A stretch of 64,000 bases of DNA, taken from Rosellinia necatrix. Lineage: Eukaryota; Ascomycota; Sordariomycetes; Xylariales; Xylariaceae. The notes beneath the pieces are model-generated. The model saw only the letters and a list, made by a program, of their open reading frames with translations. It ran no database searches and had not been told where the DNA came from. The translations under genes and the position numbers were made by a program. How positions within the stretch are numbered: position 1 is the first letter of the stretch; every line of letters starts with the position of its first letter. The stretch lies in contig JAGYVD010000006.1 in the NCBI GenBank assembly GCA_021209875.1, forward strand, positions 2,418,001 to 2,482,000, in the 5' to 3' direction. Shown piece by piece: positions 23,224 to 37,461 of this stretch.

Positions 23224-26200
23224 GAAATCAAAATCAAACACTTTCTTTCGGTATCGCACATTTCCCGATCGCGTAAACAATCCGCTGGGGCGTGCGAAAT
23301 TGGCTCTGCTGTCTGTCGCTCTACTTATCTATGGCTCCGCCCGGCTCGGGTGGTGTTTCGCAAGAATGAGATGCTACTATCTCGATGATACGAGTATGAG
23401 GGAGCCGGTGTCGAGCACCCCGACGTATCATTGGGCCAACACCTAAAGTGAGGACGGGAACGAGGGCCAGGTGAGGGCGATGCAAGGATCATTAGATTGT
23501 ACAACACAGCAGATGTTAAGCATTATCTTATCATAACTCTTCACGATACCACCTAGGTTCGGTGTTCCCTCCGTGGTTGGACGGTTTGTTCGCATTGTAA
23601 GTGAGGGTGGGTGGGCGTACAAGTGAGTCGCGACGACTCCGACTCACCTGACTGGCTGGTTGGTCTCATCACTATCCGTCGTATAATGTCTTATGCAACT
23701 TCAGTGCTGAGTATTGTCATCGTAGGATTCATGGTGTCTCGGTATCAACTGCTCTGGCACTACCTCGATCGCCATAGCGAGGAGAGTAGGAGTCACTGAT
23801 AAGTGCCAACGTTTACGTGAGAAGGAAGTCGCTTCGTTGTCTGTGCATGTATGTTCTCGAGAGACTGCCCGCCGCAATTATATGGTTTTTCTTTTCTTTT
23901 GACTATCATCATCATCATCATCGTCATCGTCACCATCGACTGCTCTGCGACTTTGCTTCCTCTCGTTGAGAGGGGCAAGTCGCATGAGCAGGAGGGGTCG
24001 TTTTCGCGACAGCGGCCAACAACAAATTTTCATCTCTCTATATATCGTTTTGTGCGCTGACCTACGTCAGAGCTCATGGGTCGTTGACTAGGGGCATCTC
24101 GGCGAAATCGAAGCAAGCCGCCTCGTTTCCTGCAGGCGAGGCGTGAAACAGCTGCAGACCGCCCTCGGTCTTCACGAGGGACAAGAGTCGGTGAGTGACG
24201 ATAGACGAGGATCTGCTCTGATAGTCGCGCGGTGCTGTCTTGGTGAGGGCTCCTATTTTCGGGCCAAGGCCAATGGAGTCGTCCCTCTGGGTTGACGATG
24301 TGTCAAAAAAAAAAAACGAAGGCTCGGTGGAGTGTGTCCAGACCGTTTCGGTCGGGCTATTGGGTACGGGATGAAGACAAGATGAAGGGGATTGCTCAGT
24401 CGACGCTCGTTGGCCTTTGTAGAAATCAAGTTAGTGTGAGGGTAGGGTGTCTACATTGTCTACATTGTCTGCTACATTGGAATCTCTCGCTGCAGGGCTT
24501 AGCAATCCTCCAATCGGGAGCTACATAACTACATGCGGCCTGAAGGCGAGGCCCCCAGATTGACCATACACGACACGGCATTGTCCTCAGCCCACACAAA
24601 TTGGACATCAGTGCATTGAGAGCACCAACGTCCGCCGGGCATCAGGGCATAAACACGGAAAAGTACCACACCATGACGTCCATTGATATGAGTCACCTTG
24701 GCGGGAAACCGACGAGATCGGGGCACCTGTTCGGGAGGGAATCTGGAGTCGGTGAGGTTTGTGATTAAGTAGTTAGATGCCTGAGATGCTTGAGTTAGGT
24801 GCCGTGTATGAGACGAGCGTGCAAATTTTTTTTTTTTTTTTTTCAACACGCTCTTTTCTGGGTTGGGTACACTCGTCTAACCGGGAAGAAATGCGGCGGC
24901 ACTGACGAGACCATAGGGCAGGGGTGGAGGGGTGTGTCCCGTTGTCTCTAGTGTCTGGGCTACTAATCTCTCATCAAAAGAAGCTTGGGTCCGCAGGTGT
25001 ACCGTTAATATTGAAGGATCAGCTTGATGGAGGTGGATATTATCTGCGCGACGCTAATTTCCCACGCCGGTCGATCCACATCTTGTTGGACCGACCCATG
25101 GTCGTGGATGTAATCTCTCTGGCCTGATTATGAAGGAAAAATATTCCTGATGTGCTTGTGCCTGGGACAGTCGCGGAGATACTGTATGGGGCTACGCCAT
25201 GCCACCCCCCTGGAGTTGAGGCTGATGAGGTAGATAGCGTCGTGGTAGTTATAGTGCACTATGCGCGGGACAAGATGGATGATGGCCGACATGGTATCCG
25301 TGCTTCTCATGCTTAACGTGCTCAACATGCGCATGAGAGTGAGTCCACCCGGACAGGCATGCTGTTGAGCCGCATCCGTATTTCTTTAATGAAACTTTGA
25401 GCCTCATCGATTGTCGTCATGCATGATCGGATGATAAAGAAGGAAGCATGACTCGATGGGTTTTGGCTCATCTTGTGCCTCATCTTCTGCCTTGTTCTGT
25501 TTTATGACGACGAGCACCTCCACAGAGGTTACGAAGTAACTACTACCCTATTGAGCCTGCTTAGACATGCTTCACCGTCCGTCAGGCTTGGCCTATAATT
25601 AATCTACCTCGATATCCAATCCATCGCTGGTCGTAGCGAGTCATACGCCAACCACATGGGTGGCAACTTGTCATATCGCTCCCGATTCTTTCAAAAGTTC
25701 ACAAGTCGAAGGGGTTGAGTGGAAATTTGGAACGATATCGGTAGGATTGTGAGAGGGTTCCATGGGTACGGTACGACTGTATGGCCTTGGCCAAGTTCTA
25801 GCCAGGGCCAGTTTCGTGTAGGTGACAGTGTGCCAGAAATAACATGCTGTCGGGCTAATAAGACCGAAACAATGTGTCGGCGTGAGACATCCCGACCAGT
25901 AGTATGTGTACAAGATCATCTCGGTTCGGGTGCGAAACCTCACGACTTTGGGGCGTTTCTTGGTGGATGCAAAACTTTGACTGTTCTATAAGCCGGTATA
26001 GAGAGAGGCACAGCATGAATGAGACACGGTTATGAGGGAAATCAGGTGGGCGATTACACAACCCGATGAAGCGGGAGCGATGTGACCAATCAAAATTTGC
26101 GAAGTCAAATGGTGTTATTACTGAGTGTATTACTGAGCGGAGGACTGAGCCCATCAGCCATTCACCAGCTATTGTTGGTGGCTTGGTTGGTTTTTGAATT

Positions 26201-29200
26201 TGCTGACCCTGACTCAGCTGGTCTTCTGCTTGTATGTAATTGTACCGAGTGCAACCGTAGTGTAATACGAAGGCAACGCACACCATGACACTACACTACG
26301 CTATCTAACCTAACCTAAGTAGGTACCCTGGTTCTAGAATCTGTGGATGGCCGGGACATCTATCCATATATATTTCGGGTAGGATTCAAGAACGGCATAG
26401 CGTGCCTGAATATTCAGCACTATTGATAGGTATGCTTGTTATAGCGTGTAAAGAACATTTTGATCCCGATTAGAAGAGAATGACCTTTTCCAGAATAGTA
26501 ATCAGGCGGATGGATGTAGATAGTGTAGTGTACGCAGCCGTGACTCACTATCTATCTCTCTTCTTCCCATATCTATCTATCCGAACCCTCTCCACTTGTA
26601 TTTCGGGGAACCAAGTGCTTGGAGCAAAGCAGGCCGTATCTAGGCCGCGGGATCTAATCTGTCGGTTGTCTAGTCTTTTGACCTGGGTAGCGTCGTCTAG
26701 CATATAGGCTAGATGAGGTAGGTCGGTCGAAAAGGAATGGGGTCGACATCGAGGACGACATCGTACATGATGGTGGACATGGCTCCCTCACGAATCATTG
26801 GTAGAGATGGGTTGGGGAGACGCGGGCAGGGTGTGAACAGGGTAGACAGGGTAGACAGGGTGGACACGCTGTGCGGCGAACTCCACGTTTTTGCCTGGAC
26901 CTCCTCTTTCCCCGCGATGCATGTGGAGGTGCAGATGACCGCCTCTGGCGCACGAACCATTCCTTGTTGAGGGGTTTAGTCTCGGTCCATGAGTGTGCGT
27001 GAATAGCTCCCGCTGTGACAGGGTGTTGACGCCGAGAGGGGGGGGAGGATGATGATAATTGCTTTGGGGGGTCTATCGTACGTATAACTAATGTAAGTAA
27101 CTCCCTAATATGTAACTACATACAGAGCAAGCAAATCAACAAACAGGTAAGGGAGACCGCGACATCACTCGACCTAGCGCAGATTCACGCTGGCCTAGCA
27201 TGGTATACTGCTCACGAGTGAACAAAGTCGCCTTCCTGTTGGACCCCTCTTCCGTCCTATCCGTTACGGGGGGGGGTGAACACCGACTACTACCCTGATA
27301 GTCGTCTAGATACTACCATAGTGCAATACACGGGCAGGTTGAGTCGCACAGTACCTCACAGCCGCGATGTGATGGTGGTGACTGAGTGCTAGGAGGCGTC
27401 CAGTCCAGTCATAACTCAGAACGCAAGCGCTCGATGAAACGCTAAACCTATGAGGTGTGTGTGCGTGTGTGTGCGTGTGTGTCTCTATTGCATCTGTGCG
27501 TGGGATAGTGTGCGGGAGTGTGCTCGTGTATACGTGCACGACAGATAACTATTCTAACCTAGCAATGTATTGTGAATCAATGAATTAAGCCAGGTAACCA
27601 CATAACTGCCACCGCATTTCTAATAAGAACAGAACATTTCGAGGATCGACGCCCTCTCATTATGCATGTATGTATGCAGTTCCGTCTCGAGCTCGGACAG
27701 AAACCAAGCAGAAGCGGACTGCTATATGGGGATGGTAGATGATGCACGACATCCGGCATATCGAGCTCGATGCACGATGTATATAGAGAGATACCGCGTA
27801 TTTACATGACATCCGAGCTCTTCGGGTGGATATAGGAGGTAGCATAGTGTACCGTACGTCTGTGGTGTAGCCTGTTCTAGATAGCCGGTGCCTGGTATGG
27901 ATGCATGCCCCTCCCCCTCACCCTCCCTCGGCCCTGGGCGAAGGGGGCGGGAGTCTTGGAACACCTGATGGCATCTGAGAAGGTGGGGGGAGGGAGGGAC
28001 AAGAACAAGGACGAGCGCAAGACCAGGACCGAGACCAAGTTTGGCCGTTTTGCTTGACGGAGATCAGACATCGCATCTGGCGATCTCACCCTCTTCCACC
28101 CTCGCCCGCCCACCCACACACACATCGCACGGCAATCCAAGCCTGCCTACCTTTCGATGACGAAGGAGGGGTCTGTCTTCTCCCGAGACTGCGGCTTGCA
28201 ACATATAGACACGTACATCCTCTGCCTATCTGCCTATCTGGCCGTCGTTGCGGCTATTGATACATATTCGTGCACTCCGCCATCCCCTTCGATTCATCTC
28301 GACCTCTCAGAACTTACTGGGCTGGCCGTCCAACCAGGCCGTGGGCCGAGTGTGAGCATACGAAGCTGGGAACCGTCAAGGTGTATATCCTCAGCTCTGC
28401 CGCCTGCCGATACGCGCGCGATCACCGCTTACTGCATCGACATTTAGCACGTTGATAAGTAACTGACTTATACCGAGTGTTTGTGCGGCTGTTCTGGGAT
28501 GCCAAAGTGCGCGATTAACCACACAGCTGGGCCATCTCGGCAAACAAGAAATTCCATTCCATTCGCGCTCTCATCGTCGTTCCTACGTCCCGGGTACGCT
28601 GGATACGCTGGACTGGACTGGACCAGCGAACAGTTGGCGAAGTTGACTTGAATTTACTTGGACTGTGGATTTGCAAATTGTTTGGTCTGTGCACCTTTGC
28701 TGGCGTCGCAACCGTCGCAACATTTGAAACGACCGGCACTCACTTGACCAAGTTCCCAGGCAACCCCTCCTGGTGAATCGACCTGGCCGCGCGAGAGATA
28801 AAGGCCTAAGGCGCCAACCACCGTCTTTTGCTTGCCTTTTACTGTCCGGTAGCCGGCCAATTGTCACAGATTCCCTGCGCTGTGAGAGCAACAACGCGCC
28901 CGTCACAAACTCGGATTCGCTCATGGGCAAAAAGGTGGCTGTGAACGAAGTCAGACTTACCCCTCGTTTTGTTTTTGCCTACACTACGATCGATCGAAGA
29001 CACACCCCGGACCCTGAATGAAAAGAGCAGAATTTTCACTGCCTTTCTGCTCGGTTTAAGTAGTGTATACTCGGAGCGACTGGGATAGTGGCTGGATTGA
29101 ATCTCACATTACACGGACGGCGCGGACTTTAGCAGCCTCGGCAGCGCTCGTGTTTGGCACAGTACTCTCACTTGCACTCATCCCAATTTCGCTAAACTCC

Positions 29201-29412
29201 GAGCCAATTTACCACCCTCGCACGGATCCCAAATTATTCCTGGCTACCCAGGACAACCCTGGCAGCGTTGGCATCCTTCTTATCCAACAAGAACCCCGCA
29301 AAAGTGCGGCGAAATTCGCACGGCCGCGACAGAACGACAATTGAGGCTATTGATGAGGCGCCTTGAGGCACGATATTGAGTCACTCACTGACTTGAACAT
29401 CTGGCCGTAGCG

Positions 29413-29517
29413 GAAGAGAAAAAAAATAAAAAGAAGAAAAAAATAAAGAAAAAACAAAAAAAAAGGAAAAGGAAAAGAAAGAAGACAAAGACGAAGACGA
29501 AGACGAAAAACAGGAAA
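29413..29517. repeat. Purine-rich (A/G) tract
   Basis: About 100 bp nearly free of pyrimidines on the + strand, including AGGAAA and GACGAA repeats. Possible nucleosome-free or triplex-forming DNA; no gene follows directly. Confidence 0.7.
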
Positions 29518-31299
29518 GGGCAATCAATCAATTGGCAATCAGCAATCGGCAACCGGCAAATAGTAGTGAATTGGCCCTGCAGTCCGCTGGGTCTGTTCGA
29601 GGCCATTGGCTGTTCCGCCCGATCTAGACACGGTATTCCTTATGTGCCGGCCTTGAGGACCGGTCCTGAAACCCATCGGAAGTGGTGGATTGTGAATTGC
29701 GTAACGGGAATCGTATTCGCCTCGCATCGCATCCCTTCGCTAACCCGGCTGAGGCCTCCTCGCGTTGCGGCCTTACTATTGGTATTGCACTGGTATTGCA
29801 CCGGTACTCCCAATCCGGTTGCTGGTGGCAAAGGGAGAGGGAAGACCAGGAGCTTGCCATCACTGGTCGTTTTAACTACGATCGCTCTTACTGGCCGAAG
29901 GGTTGGTTGATTGGCGGTGATTCATCGACTAAGTTGGTCATTCATGACGCACTTTGGCAGGGACACAAACAGAGCCCACTGAGCAACGACGCCTGGGGAC
30001 CGCTCACTGCCCAAGGGAGTCAGTTGGTGCCCACAGTACCTATCCAAGTACCTACGCAGGCAATCTCCAGGCAGGGAGAGCTGATGAATGAGGGGCGACT
30101 AGGGAACGGCAGGAGCTGAAAGTCAAAACCCGACCCACCCCTTGGAAGACGGCAGTCCACCATAAGAACCCACCGGAAGAGATAGGCCAGGCGCTGTTAG
30201 CACCACAGGGCGGGCCAAAACTGGACGCCGACGGCCAGTCTGTTAGCACCCGGACCGCTGTGCCGGGAGAAGCAGCGATTGGCGCGAGGCCCACAGTTGA
30301 GCACAAAGTGCGAGCGCGAAGCTTCTCGGACGTTGTGGCTGAGCCGACAAGGAATTACCAATCTTTTCGAGGCCGACCTAAACCCGAACGGGTATATGGT
30401 TGTTGATCACACGCCCCATCCCCATTTCAGAACGCACACCCTGCCCCTTTAGGGCACATTCAACGCCTAGTCGGCCTTTTTTTTTTTTTTTTGCTAGCAG
30501 GTTATTTGCCAAGGACCAGGGTTTTAGGGCGTTCCGTCTGTGCCCCTCCCCTGCTAGTGAGCACCAAGCCTGGCTAGTTCCCTGCCTCCTCTCCCCCTCC
30601 GCGCCAAAGGTCAAAAAAAAAAAAAACAGAGGGATAAAATAGGTACCTACATAAAAAATTTTTTTATCAAGGAACAGAGTGGCCCCACAACCAAGGCCCA
30701 CCAGAAGTCTCGCTTCGTCTCTGCCACCCATTATCCATCATACAAAAGAGGCACACCTGCTCCCAGCACACTTTTTTTCAAGTCATTTTTCTCCCAATTT
30801 GGCTTTCGCCAGAACCTTGACTCAATCGCTCCGATTTCGACGCTCGTTCGACCGCACCGATCGCCTCGATATCGATACCCAATCGATTCGTCACTGCCAC
30901 GCTGGATTCCGGAGTCGTCCAGCTACTTCTCGCGCGTTCTGTAATCAAGGTCGACGTCCTCGGCTTTGATTCCTCTCGCCCACTCATCCTCAACCTGGGG
31001 GTAAAAAGCAGAAACTTATAGCATGTTCTCACAAAGAAGTCGGTCTTCTTCTCCTCTCCCTACCGACCACAATCCCAGGTGACCGGTGTCACTTCCTACA
31101 GCGTCACGACACCAGGCGCGAGCAGACTCGTCCCACAATCATCACCACAGCAACTCCCACCTCACGCGCGCGCGGCCAGGGGGGCGACGGCGACCTTCGG
31201 ATCTCGATCTCGACCTCGACACTCTCCAGCGCGCATCCAACAGACCTCTCGGACGCCACTCCCATTCGCAATCGCGGCTCGCTGCGTCCGACCCTCAAG

Positions 31300-32619
31300 A
31301 TGAGCCACTACGGTTCGCCTTACGCGGGCACTCCTCACAGAGGAGCTGACCCTTACTATAATAATTACGACGTGAATAGCCCCTCGCCAACACCGTCGCC
31401 TCGTCACTACCCATTCTACCCAGCAAAGACCCCGCAGCGATCGTCGACTCGCACCCACGTTCGCGGTGCCAGCACTGGCTTCGGCGGCGAGTTTGTCCCG
31501 CGCCCGACCACCGCCTTCTCGCCGCGTTACAAGAGCACCGGTGAATACGCCACTGGCCCTAGCCCGCAAGTGAGTTCGCGAAAGCGTAGTTTTTCCCATA
31601 AGGGGCCAAACCACCACCATATTCATCATTCTCACTATCTTGATCATGACTATACCCCCCCTCCGCCGCCCCCTGGGCGCGAGCGTCGCAGGTCCTTCAC
31701 CTGCTATCGGGCCTCCTATGGGGACTCCGACGAAGACGAGGTCATCGAAACCGGCAATGGTCACATCTATGTATTGAGGCCGCAGTGGAAGAGTTCAAGG
31801 CAAAGAAATCATTATGACTATTACACTGACCGTCCGGAGCATGGCACTGATTCCCGCTACTACCCACAGGCTATCCCGACCTTCTCTTTCGAGAAGGAGA
31901 AGGCCGAGTACGGTCGCTATGAGGAACCCCCACTACGCTCCGCCACCAGGGTTGGTCATCATGCCCACTCACGTCGCCCATCCTCTGGAGCTGTACCTAA
32001 CATCCAGCGCCCGGCCACGGCCCGCCCCACGGCCGCCGTACCGAAGAAGACGGTAGCCGCCGCAGCTGCGCCCCGGGCCACCGAGGCGGATGCCAAGAAA
32101 CACCGGATCCCGGCTGGCTATTCCCTCAAGAACTGGGACCCCACCGAGGAGCCCATCATGCTACTGGGCAGCGTGTTTGATGCCAACAGCCTAGGCAAGT
32201 GGATCTATGACTGGACCGTCTACCACCATGGCGCCTCGACCCCTATCTCGGATATGGCCGGCGAGATGTGGCTGCTCTTGATCCAGTTGTCCGGAAAGAT
32301 AAAGCGCTCAGAGGAAATTGTCCCCCAGGTCCGGACACAGGAGAACCGGGAAATGATCGAGGACTTCATCGAGTCAGGCGAGCGCTTGACGGACAAACTG
32401 AGGGCTCTTCTCAAGCGGTGCGAGGCGCCCATGCTGAAGGCCAACAAGAAGCGTGAGGCGGCCCAGCTTGGCAAGAACTCTGGCATCGAGTTCGTCGAGA
32501 CACTCTTCGGACGTGAGCGTGAGCTCGAGAAGACGGAGCGCTTTATGCAATCGGTCCGTCTCTGGAATCACCGGTTCGACGCCAACTGTGAAGCCATATT
32601 GAAACGGCCAACCCAGTAG
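31300..32619 (+). CDS. Conserved fungal protein with disordered N-terminus
   Basis: Single-exon gene of 439 aa; function not known. Residues 1 to about 260 are low-complexity and presumably disordered: Tyr/Pro/Ser-rich, a His-rich stretch (105-116), a Pro run (119-125) followed by basic RERRRS, and an Ala/Pro-rich linker (240-260). From about 268 (HRIPAGYSLKNWDPTEEP) to the end the sequence is ordered and helical, with GSVFDANSLGKWIYDWTVYHHG and a charged C-terminal helix pair. I recall this C-terminal domain as widespread in filamentous ascomycetes, but name no family. The ATG at 31300 is preceded by CAAG (A at -3), and no upstream in-frame coding character is seen. No signal peptide or membrane segment. 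It is the only supported gene between 18 and 41 kb, so long regulatory regions on both sides are possible. Confidence 0.85.
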   Translation: MSHYGSPYAGTPHRGADPYYNNYDVNSPSPTPSPRHYPFYPAKTPQRSSTRTHVRGASTGFGGEFVPRPTTAFSPRYKSTGEYATGPSPQVSSRKRSFSHKGPNHHHIHHSHYLDHDYTPPPPPPGRERRRSFTCYRASYGDSDEDEVIETGNGHIYVLRPQWKSSRQRNHYDYYTDRPEHGTDSRYYPQAIPTFSFEKEKAEYGRYEEPPLRSATRVGHHAHSRRPSSGAVPNIQRPATARPTAAVPKKTVAAAAAPRATEADAKKHRIPAGYSLKNWDPTEEPIMLLGSVFDANSLGKWIYDWTVYHHGASTPISDMAGEMWLLLIQLSGKIKRSEEIVPQVRTQENREMIEDFIESGERLTDKLRALLKRCEAPMLKANKKREAAQLGKNSGIEFVETLFGRERELEKTERFMQSVRLWNHRFDANCEAILKRPTQ

Positions 32620-34798
32620 AGAGATACCGCGCCACAGGATGGTTTCCCCCCTTGGATTCCTTGGCTCCGGTTAGATCCCTATCTTTCTGGCCCCACCCCC
32701 ATTTCGTACCACGGATTACCGTTCCACAAATACCACACACACATCACGCATCACCCACCACAATGAACCAAGATGGCCGACGCTGTCGTGTATCACCACC
32801 GGGATATTCCACTGGTTTTAATCCCACGGACTTCCTTCCCCCGGAATTTCCTATGTGTTACTACTGTCATATTATTGAGGTTCGGGGCGGTCGAGTATCG
32901 CGAAGCACGAGGCTCCGTGATGCACGTCTCCCCCCGTCTCATGTTTCTATTTTTTGAGATACCCAAAGTACCGAGGAGAGCGAGAGACACTCGAGATGGG
33001 CAGCGCCACTATATGCGCTTCCCCATCCCTTACTCTTGACGAATACACACGCGCCGCGCAAGCACAACAGGACACGAATGAGACTACGAGTGGTCCGATC
33101 CACGTTGGATACATTCGGACTATGGAAGATAAAAGTTAGGATTCGGTGGACTTGGTTTTTTTCCTTTGTTTAGACTTGGGGTAAACCCTTTATTTATTGG
33201 GCCGCTCTTGGACCGAAGTCGACGTACGACCCACTAGCGGCAAGTTATCACTCTGGCGAGAGTGACGATACAATTTTTAATGGGATTTGTTAGCAGGATA
33301 TCTCTCACCCCTCCTTCTGCTCTATAGGGCGGCTGAGTTGGTTGTTTTGGTTTCAGCGCAGGGCGTTCTATTTCTTATTCTGGATTTTGCTGCAACTTAT
33401 AGACTGCTTTGGGGCAGTGCGCAAAGCCGGTTGGTCTGGTGTATTGGGTTTCGTTCACGCTGGCTGGGCTGGATTGGATATACCCATATTGCTTTTTTGT
33501 ACTTAACTGTAGTGGTAGAGACGATGGCTCAACTTGGAAAATCTATATAACAAAAAAAAAAAAAGCGAAGTCTTCACTACCTCCTTGTTCTTCAATAACC
33601 GTTTCGCTTTCTAGTGTGATCCACCCGCTAACCCGTTATCTATTTTGTCTTTCTGTATAGTTAACACTGCTTGTAACATGAGGGCGATATGATGCCCGTC
33701 CTCATGCAAGCTTCCCGCACCTCTGCAGGCCGCGGACCGCGTGGGGACCTCGTGCGCCAAGAGGAGACGTTACGCTGCATATGGGGTAGTGTTCTCTCGC
33801 AGTGATAAGATTGATGTTCAACACTATAAACTGAGCTATGATACACTACAATACCACCATATGGATATAGTGAGTGGTAGGGAAACGGACAGACATGTTT
33901 TTGCTCTTGTGGTTGATCGTCCTCCGAGAGAGATTGATTCATATTTTTCCGCCCCGCCCCTCGCCATCGTGTTGTAATCCCTGTACTGAAATTTCCTAGT
34001 TTTTTTTTTTTTCTCTCCTTCTCCTTCTCTTGGCTCTAAGTACTACAAACCTCAAATAATTTTACGCTGTGCGTATTATGACGCACGGCGCACGGCGTGG
34101 CCCTTGTCCTTTGCAAAACCCGCCGAAATTACCTCACTTTCGCTTGGATCGAATAGGTAGGTCAACCCAGTACATATGATGCACCGGGTTTCTGCGCCGC
34201 CGTTGTTGCCTTGCCCCTCTCCACACGCACAAAAAAAAAAAAAAGAGATCTTTAATATTGATTTCGATTTTTCTTTGCTTTTGCTTCATCAATCTGTTAT
34301 TTAGTTGAGTCAAACACGTATGTAGGCATATACAGACGCGTGGTATGCAGCTCAGGTGATTCATAACAAGACCGGCAAAAATAAAAATAAAACATTCGAC
34401 ATGCCGGCTCGTTAGCTGCGCCGGCTGGGTCCACGGACTTTCCCGCTCCCTTCACTCCCATCACATGGTGAACCAGTTGCTTTTCGCCTCGACAAGTGTG
34501 CTTTTGAGAAACCGCAGTTTTGGCGAGAGCTACACTAGGTAGGGTTGCGAAACACACCCTGCCCAAGGGCGATGATCCCACACTACCTGGGATGTCCCCT
34601 GGTTTTCTTTTTCTCTTTAGGGGTGGGCGACGCTATGACGGCAAATCGGATGGGGCTGGGCTCCTGGCGATCGCTGAGGCTGGTCCTAGCTCCGGACCCA
34701 GGATCTGTTCTCTTTCCCAATGGAGATAACTACGTAGTCGCTGGGCTGGTACGGTATGGGCATGTCGGTAAACGGTACGCTACACCCTCATGTGGTCT

Positions 34799-34851
34799 GT
34801 GGTAGTGTGATAGTGTGGTAGTGTGGTAGTGTGGTAGCGTGGTAGTGTACA
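34799..34851. repeat. GTGGTAGT octamer repeat
   Basis: Six or so copies of GTGGTAGT with single-base variants (GTGATAGT, GTGGTAGC) occur in tandem. No gene is adjacent. Confidence 0.75.
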
Positions 34852-36143
34852 CTATAGGTGGGCAGGTAACTAGTTAGTTACTGCCACTGTCGCGTCTTGG
34901 ATGCAGGTCATCGGTGCTACGGCCATTACATAGGCCTGTTATCAACGCCCTTCACCACAATTGACGCCCCAGCTGTAGTCACCACCTAGTCGATGTCCTT
35001 GTAGTTTGTTGTGCGCGAATTAATTAACTACGTATCCTCCTCTGTTCTGATCGCCCGTCTTCGAAACGGCCAGAAATGACTCATTCGCGGGAAATACTCG
35101 TCTCCGCCAGTCGCCACCGCCATACCATACTGTATACTGGAATTCTCTCGTGGCTCTTGTTTTTAGTCCATGTTACGGAAGATGCGGAAGAGTTCAATTC
35201 CAAGCCAGGCGGCCAACGGTAATGGTGTCCGTGTGTGCTACACGGCCTGCGCGGCTCCCATCTTGTTTAGACGACGATAAAACATCGTACTGTGTGTAAC
35301 TGTGGCTAGTGAAGAATTGAAGATTTAATGCTCGTCAATGACGACAGAGGGGAGGGGGTGTCGGTAAAGGTATGTAGTCTGGGTTAGATCAGGCGAAGGA
35401 ATTAACTACTGTATTCGGTCCTATCCATGAACGAGGGAATGCGACCACCTGTTTTTTTTCCTCGTCTTTTCTTTCGTGTATATTATTATTAACTATTATT
35501 ATTATTACAAGTATTACATCAACGGGGGGTTGGCTGACTGGCCAAGAGCCGATTTCTTACTCTATTTTCCAGCCCCGGTCGGCAGCCCGAAGAAGAAAAA
35601 AGAAAGAAAAAGCTTCTATCACCCCCCCGGCCTCCATGGCTTACACTACATACACCCGCCCCAACAAACTGTTAACGCCGGACCCGAGACATGCTGTTGG
35701 TGCCTTGCATGGGAAGAAGGCGTCGCTTTGCCGTGACTCTTCAATTCTTGTTTCGCCAGGTGCAGAGATTCCACGTCGTCCAACAATAGAAACGCGCATC
35801 GGTATCACCATGACTGAGACATAAATGGCTGGGTTACAATGCCTGGGACGAGATGGCTTCGCATGACATACATCCAGCCACCCTCACGGTGGGTATCACA
35901 GCTTACTCTACAGCTGGGCGTGGCCATGTGCGACAGCGATGAAAGTGCACAGATGCACTAACTAACTACAGCACGGGGTGGTGATGCGGAAGAGGCTGAC
36001 GAGGCGTTGGTATCTACCAATCAAGACACTTGGCGTTGAGTGTCTCTCTCCCAGCACCAGTCCAGCGATACCAATAAAGGGTCCAGCATTACGTACGGAT
36101 GTTACTGTTGCATCGGGGAAGTAGGGTGTATGTACTCGGTCCC

Positions 36144-36218
36144 AGCCATCCAGCCATCCAGCCATCTGTCCATTCATCATCCATCATCTATCCATCCATC
36201 CATCCATCCATTCATCCC
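36144..36218. repeat. CATC / CCAGCCAT tandem repeat
   Basis: Three CCAGCCAT units lead into a CATC tetranucleotide array with scattered variants, over about 75 bp. Confidence 0.75.
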
Positions 36219-37411
36219 TCTATCCCCCTAGTTGTTCACTATCCCCATCTCACTCAGACCACCATTCATCCACCCTGGAGCCGTATAGTCGCGCGTCACC
36301 GTATCAAAATAGCAGCAATAGATGCAACCACATATGGCTGTAGGGTGGGTGCTCAGCACACATGGAGTCGTGTGCTGCCGACGCAAAAAGACAATAGCCG
36401 GCTACCGCAACGAATAACGTCAGCGAAGCCGCGGATAGTGTGCGATGCGTAAACGCGGCGACGTTAGCTCTTACCACCCGTTTCTATTTCCTCTTCACCC
36501 CCCCTTTTGCCTTCTCTTCCTAGCTTTTTTTTTTTTCCTTCCTCTCTCCCCCTTTTCCGATTTTCGCTTCCTCCAACGGCCAAGAGGGGCTGAGGAATTA
36601 CAGCAAATGGGTTATGTATACTCAACCCCCCTCCCGTGGTAGGTGCTATAGGATGGACAAGCCACCAGATTTGCGACAATTTACTCCGCCTCCCGGATCT
36701 CGGAAGCAATACGCATGTATGGATACACTCACCCAGAACTTCCACTCTCCAACCGCCGCCGAGAAATACAATACGGTAGGCTACTTAGCCACACTCCATT
36801 ACGGCATTACTTCAAGCCTATACTATACGCCTACACCGCACTACACTACCACTACATACCACATTGGGCCCCCCTTTCCAGCCTCCCGCTGGCTTCCGCT
36901 TCTAATTCGGTAGCCGGAATGGCAGTTCAATTGGGACCACCATCTTTCACCATCCTTTTGGAGGCGCCCAATTAGGCTATTAGAATTACCAGCTAACACG
37001 CCAGAATAATCGAGGCGCTCTGCACGGCTTGGGTAGTAATCTTTTTGGGTGAAAATGTGATTCTTTTTCCCATGTGTACCAGGACTGACATGCAAAGGCC
37101 ACCATCGGATGATCGATCAGGAGGATATTTCTAATCATGCGCATCCGTCGGGCACCTGGGCCAGGGCCGAGGTGGCCTACCCAACCTCTGACACACAAGG
37201 TACCTTAGTTATCGTGAGGAGCAATGCAGCAGTGTAGTATAGTGGTACAGGTTTGCACCCAAAATCCATATATGTGACCTAGATTCCTCCTACGAACTTC
37301 CCACATGCACCTCCATCGCACATGGCGCCTCGCGCCTCACCAACCATTCTTCCCTCATTCGCCAGAGGTGGAAAGAGGGGGAAACGGCAATCCAACCGGT
37401 TTATGATGGCC

Positions 37412-37461
37412 CTGCCCTACCTTACCCTACCCTACCCTGCCCTACCCTACTCTACCCTATC
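37412..37461. repeat. CCCTA pentamer repeat
   Basis: Tandem CCCTA/CCCTG pentamers. They resemble the fungal telomere unit CCCTAA but lack one A, so a simple pentanucleotide repeat is the more economical reading. Confidence 0.65.

Larger units (their letters stand above)
19912..31299. other. Gene desert rich in simple repeats
   Basis: More than 11 kb in which no protein family could be recognised on either strand. Open frames are short, overlap on both strands and are low-complexity. Simple repeats: A tract 21305-21339, GT/GC alternating tract 21798-21845, CT tract 23049-23067, T-run/A-run palindrome 23186-23223, ATC repeat 23907-23930, GGGTAGACA repeats 26838-26868, GT tract 27453-27482, long A/G-rich tract 29413-29517, and T or A runs at 24305, 24826, 30478 and 30613. 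The last several hundred bases are the promoter and leader of the gene at 31300. Confidence 0.5.

Noticed and set aside
31162..31764. 200-codon minus-strand frame over the start of the 31300 gene
   Set aside because: Antisense shadow of the conserved gene; composition is Arg/Val-rich without a domain.
37412..37461. Interstitial telomere repeat
   Set aside because: The unit is CCCTA/CCCTG, not CCCTAA; a simple pentanucleotide repeat explains it.
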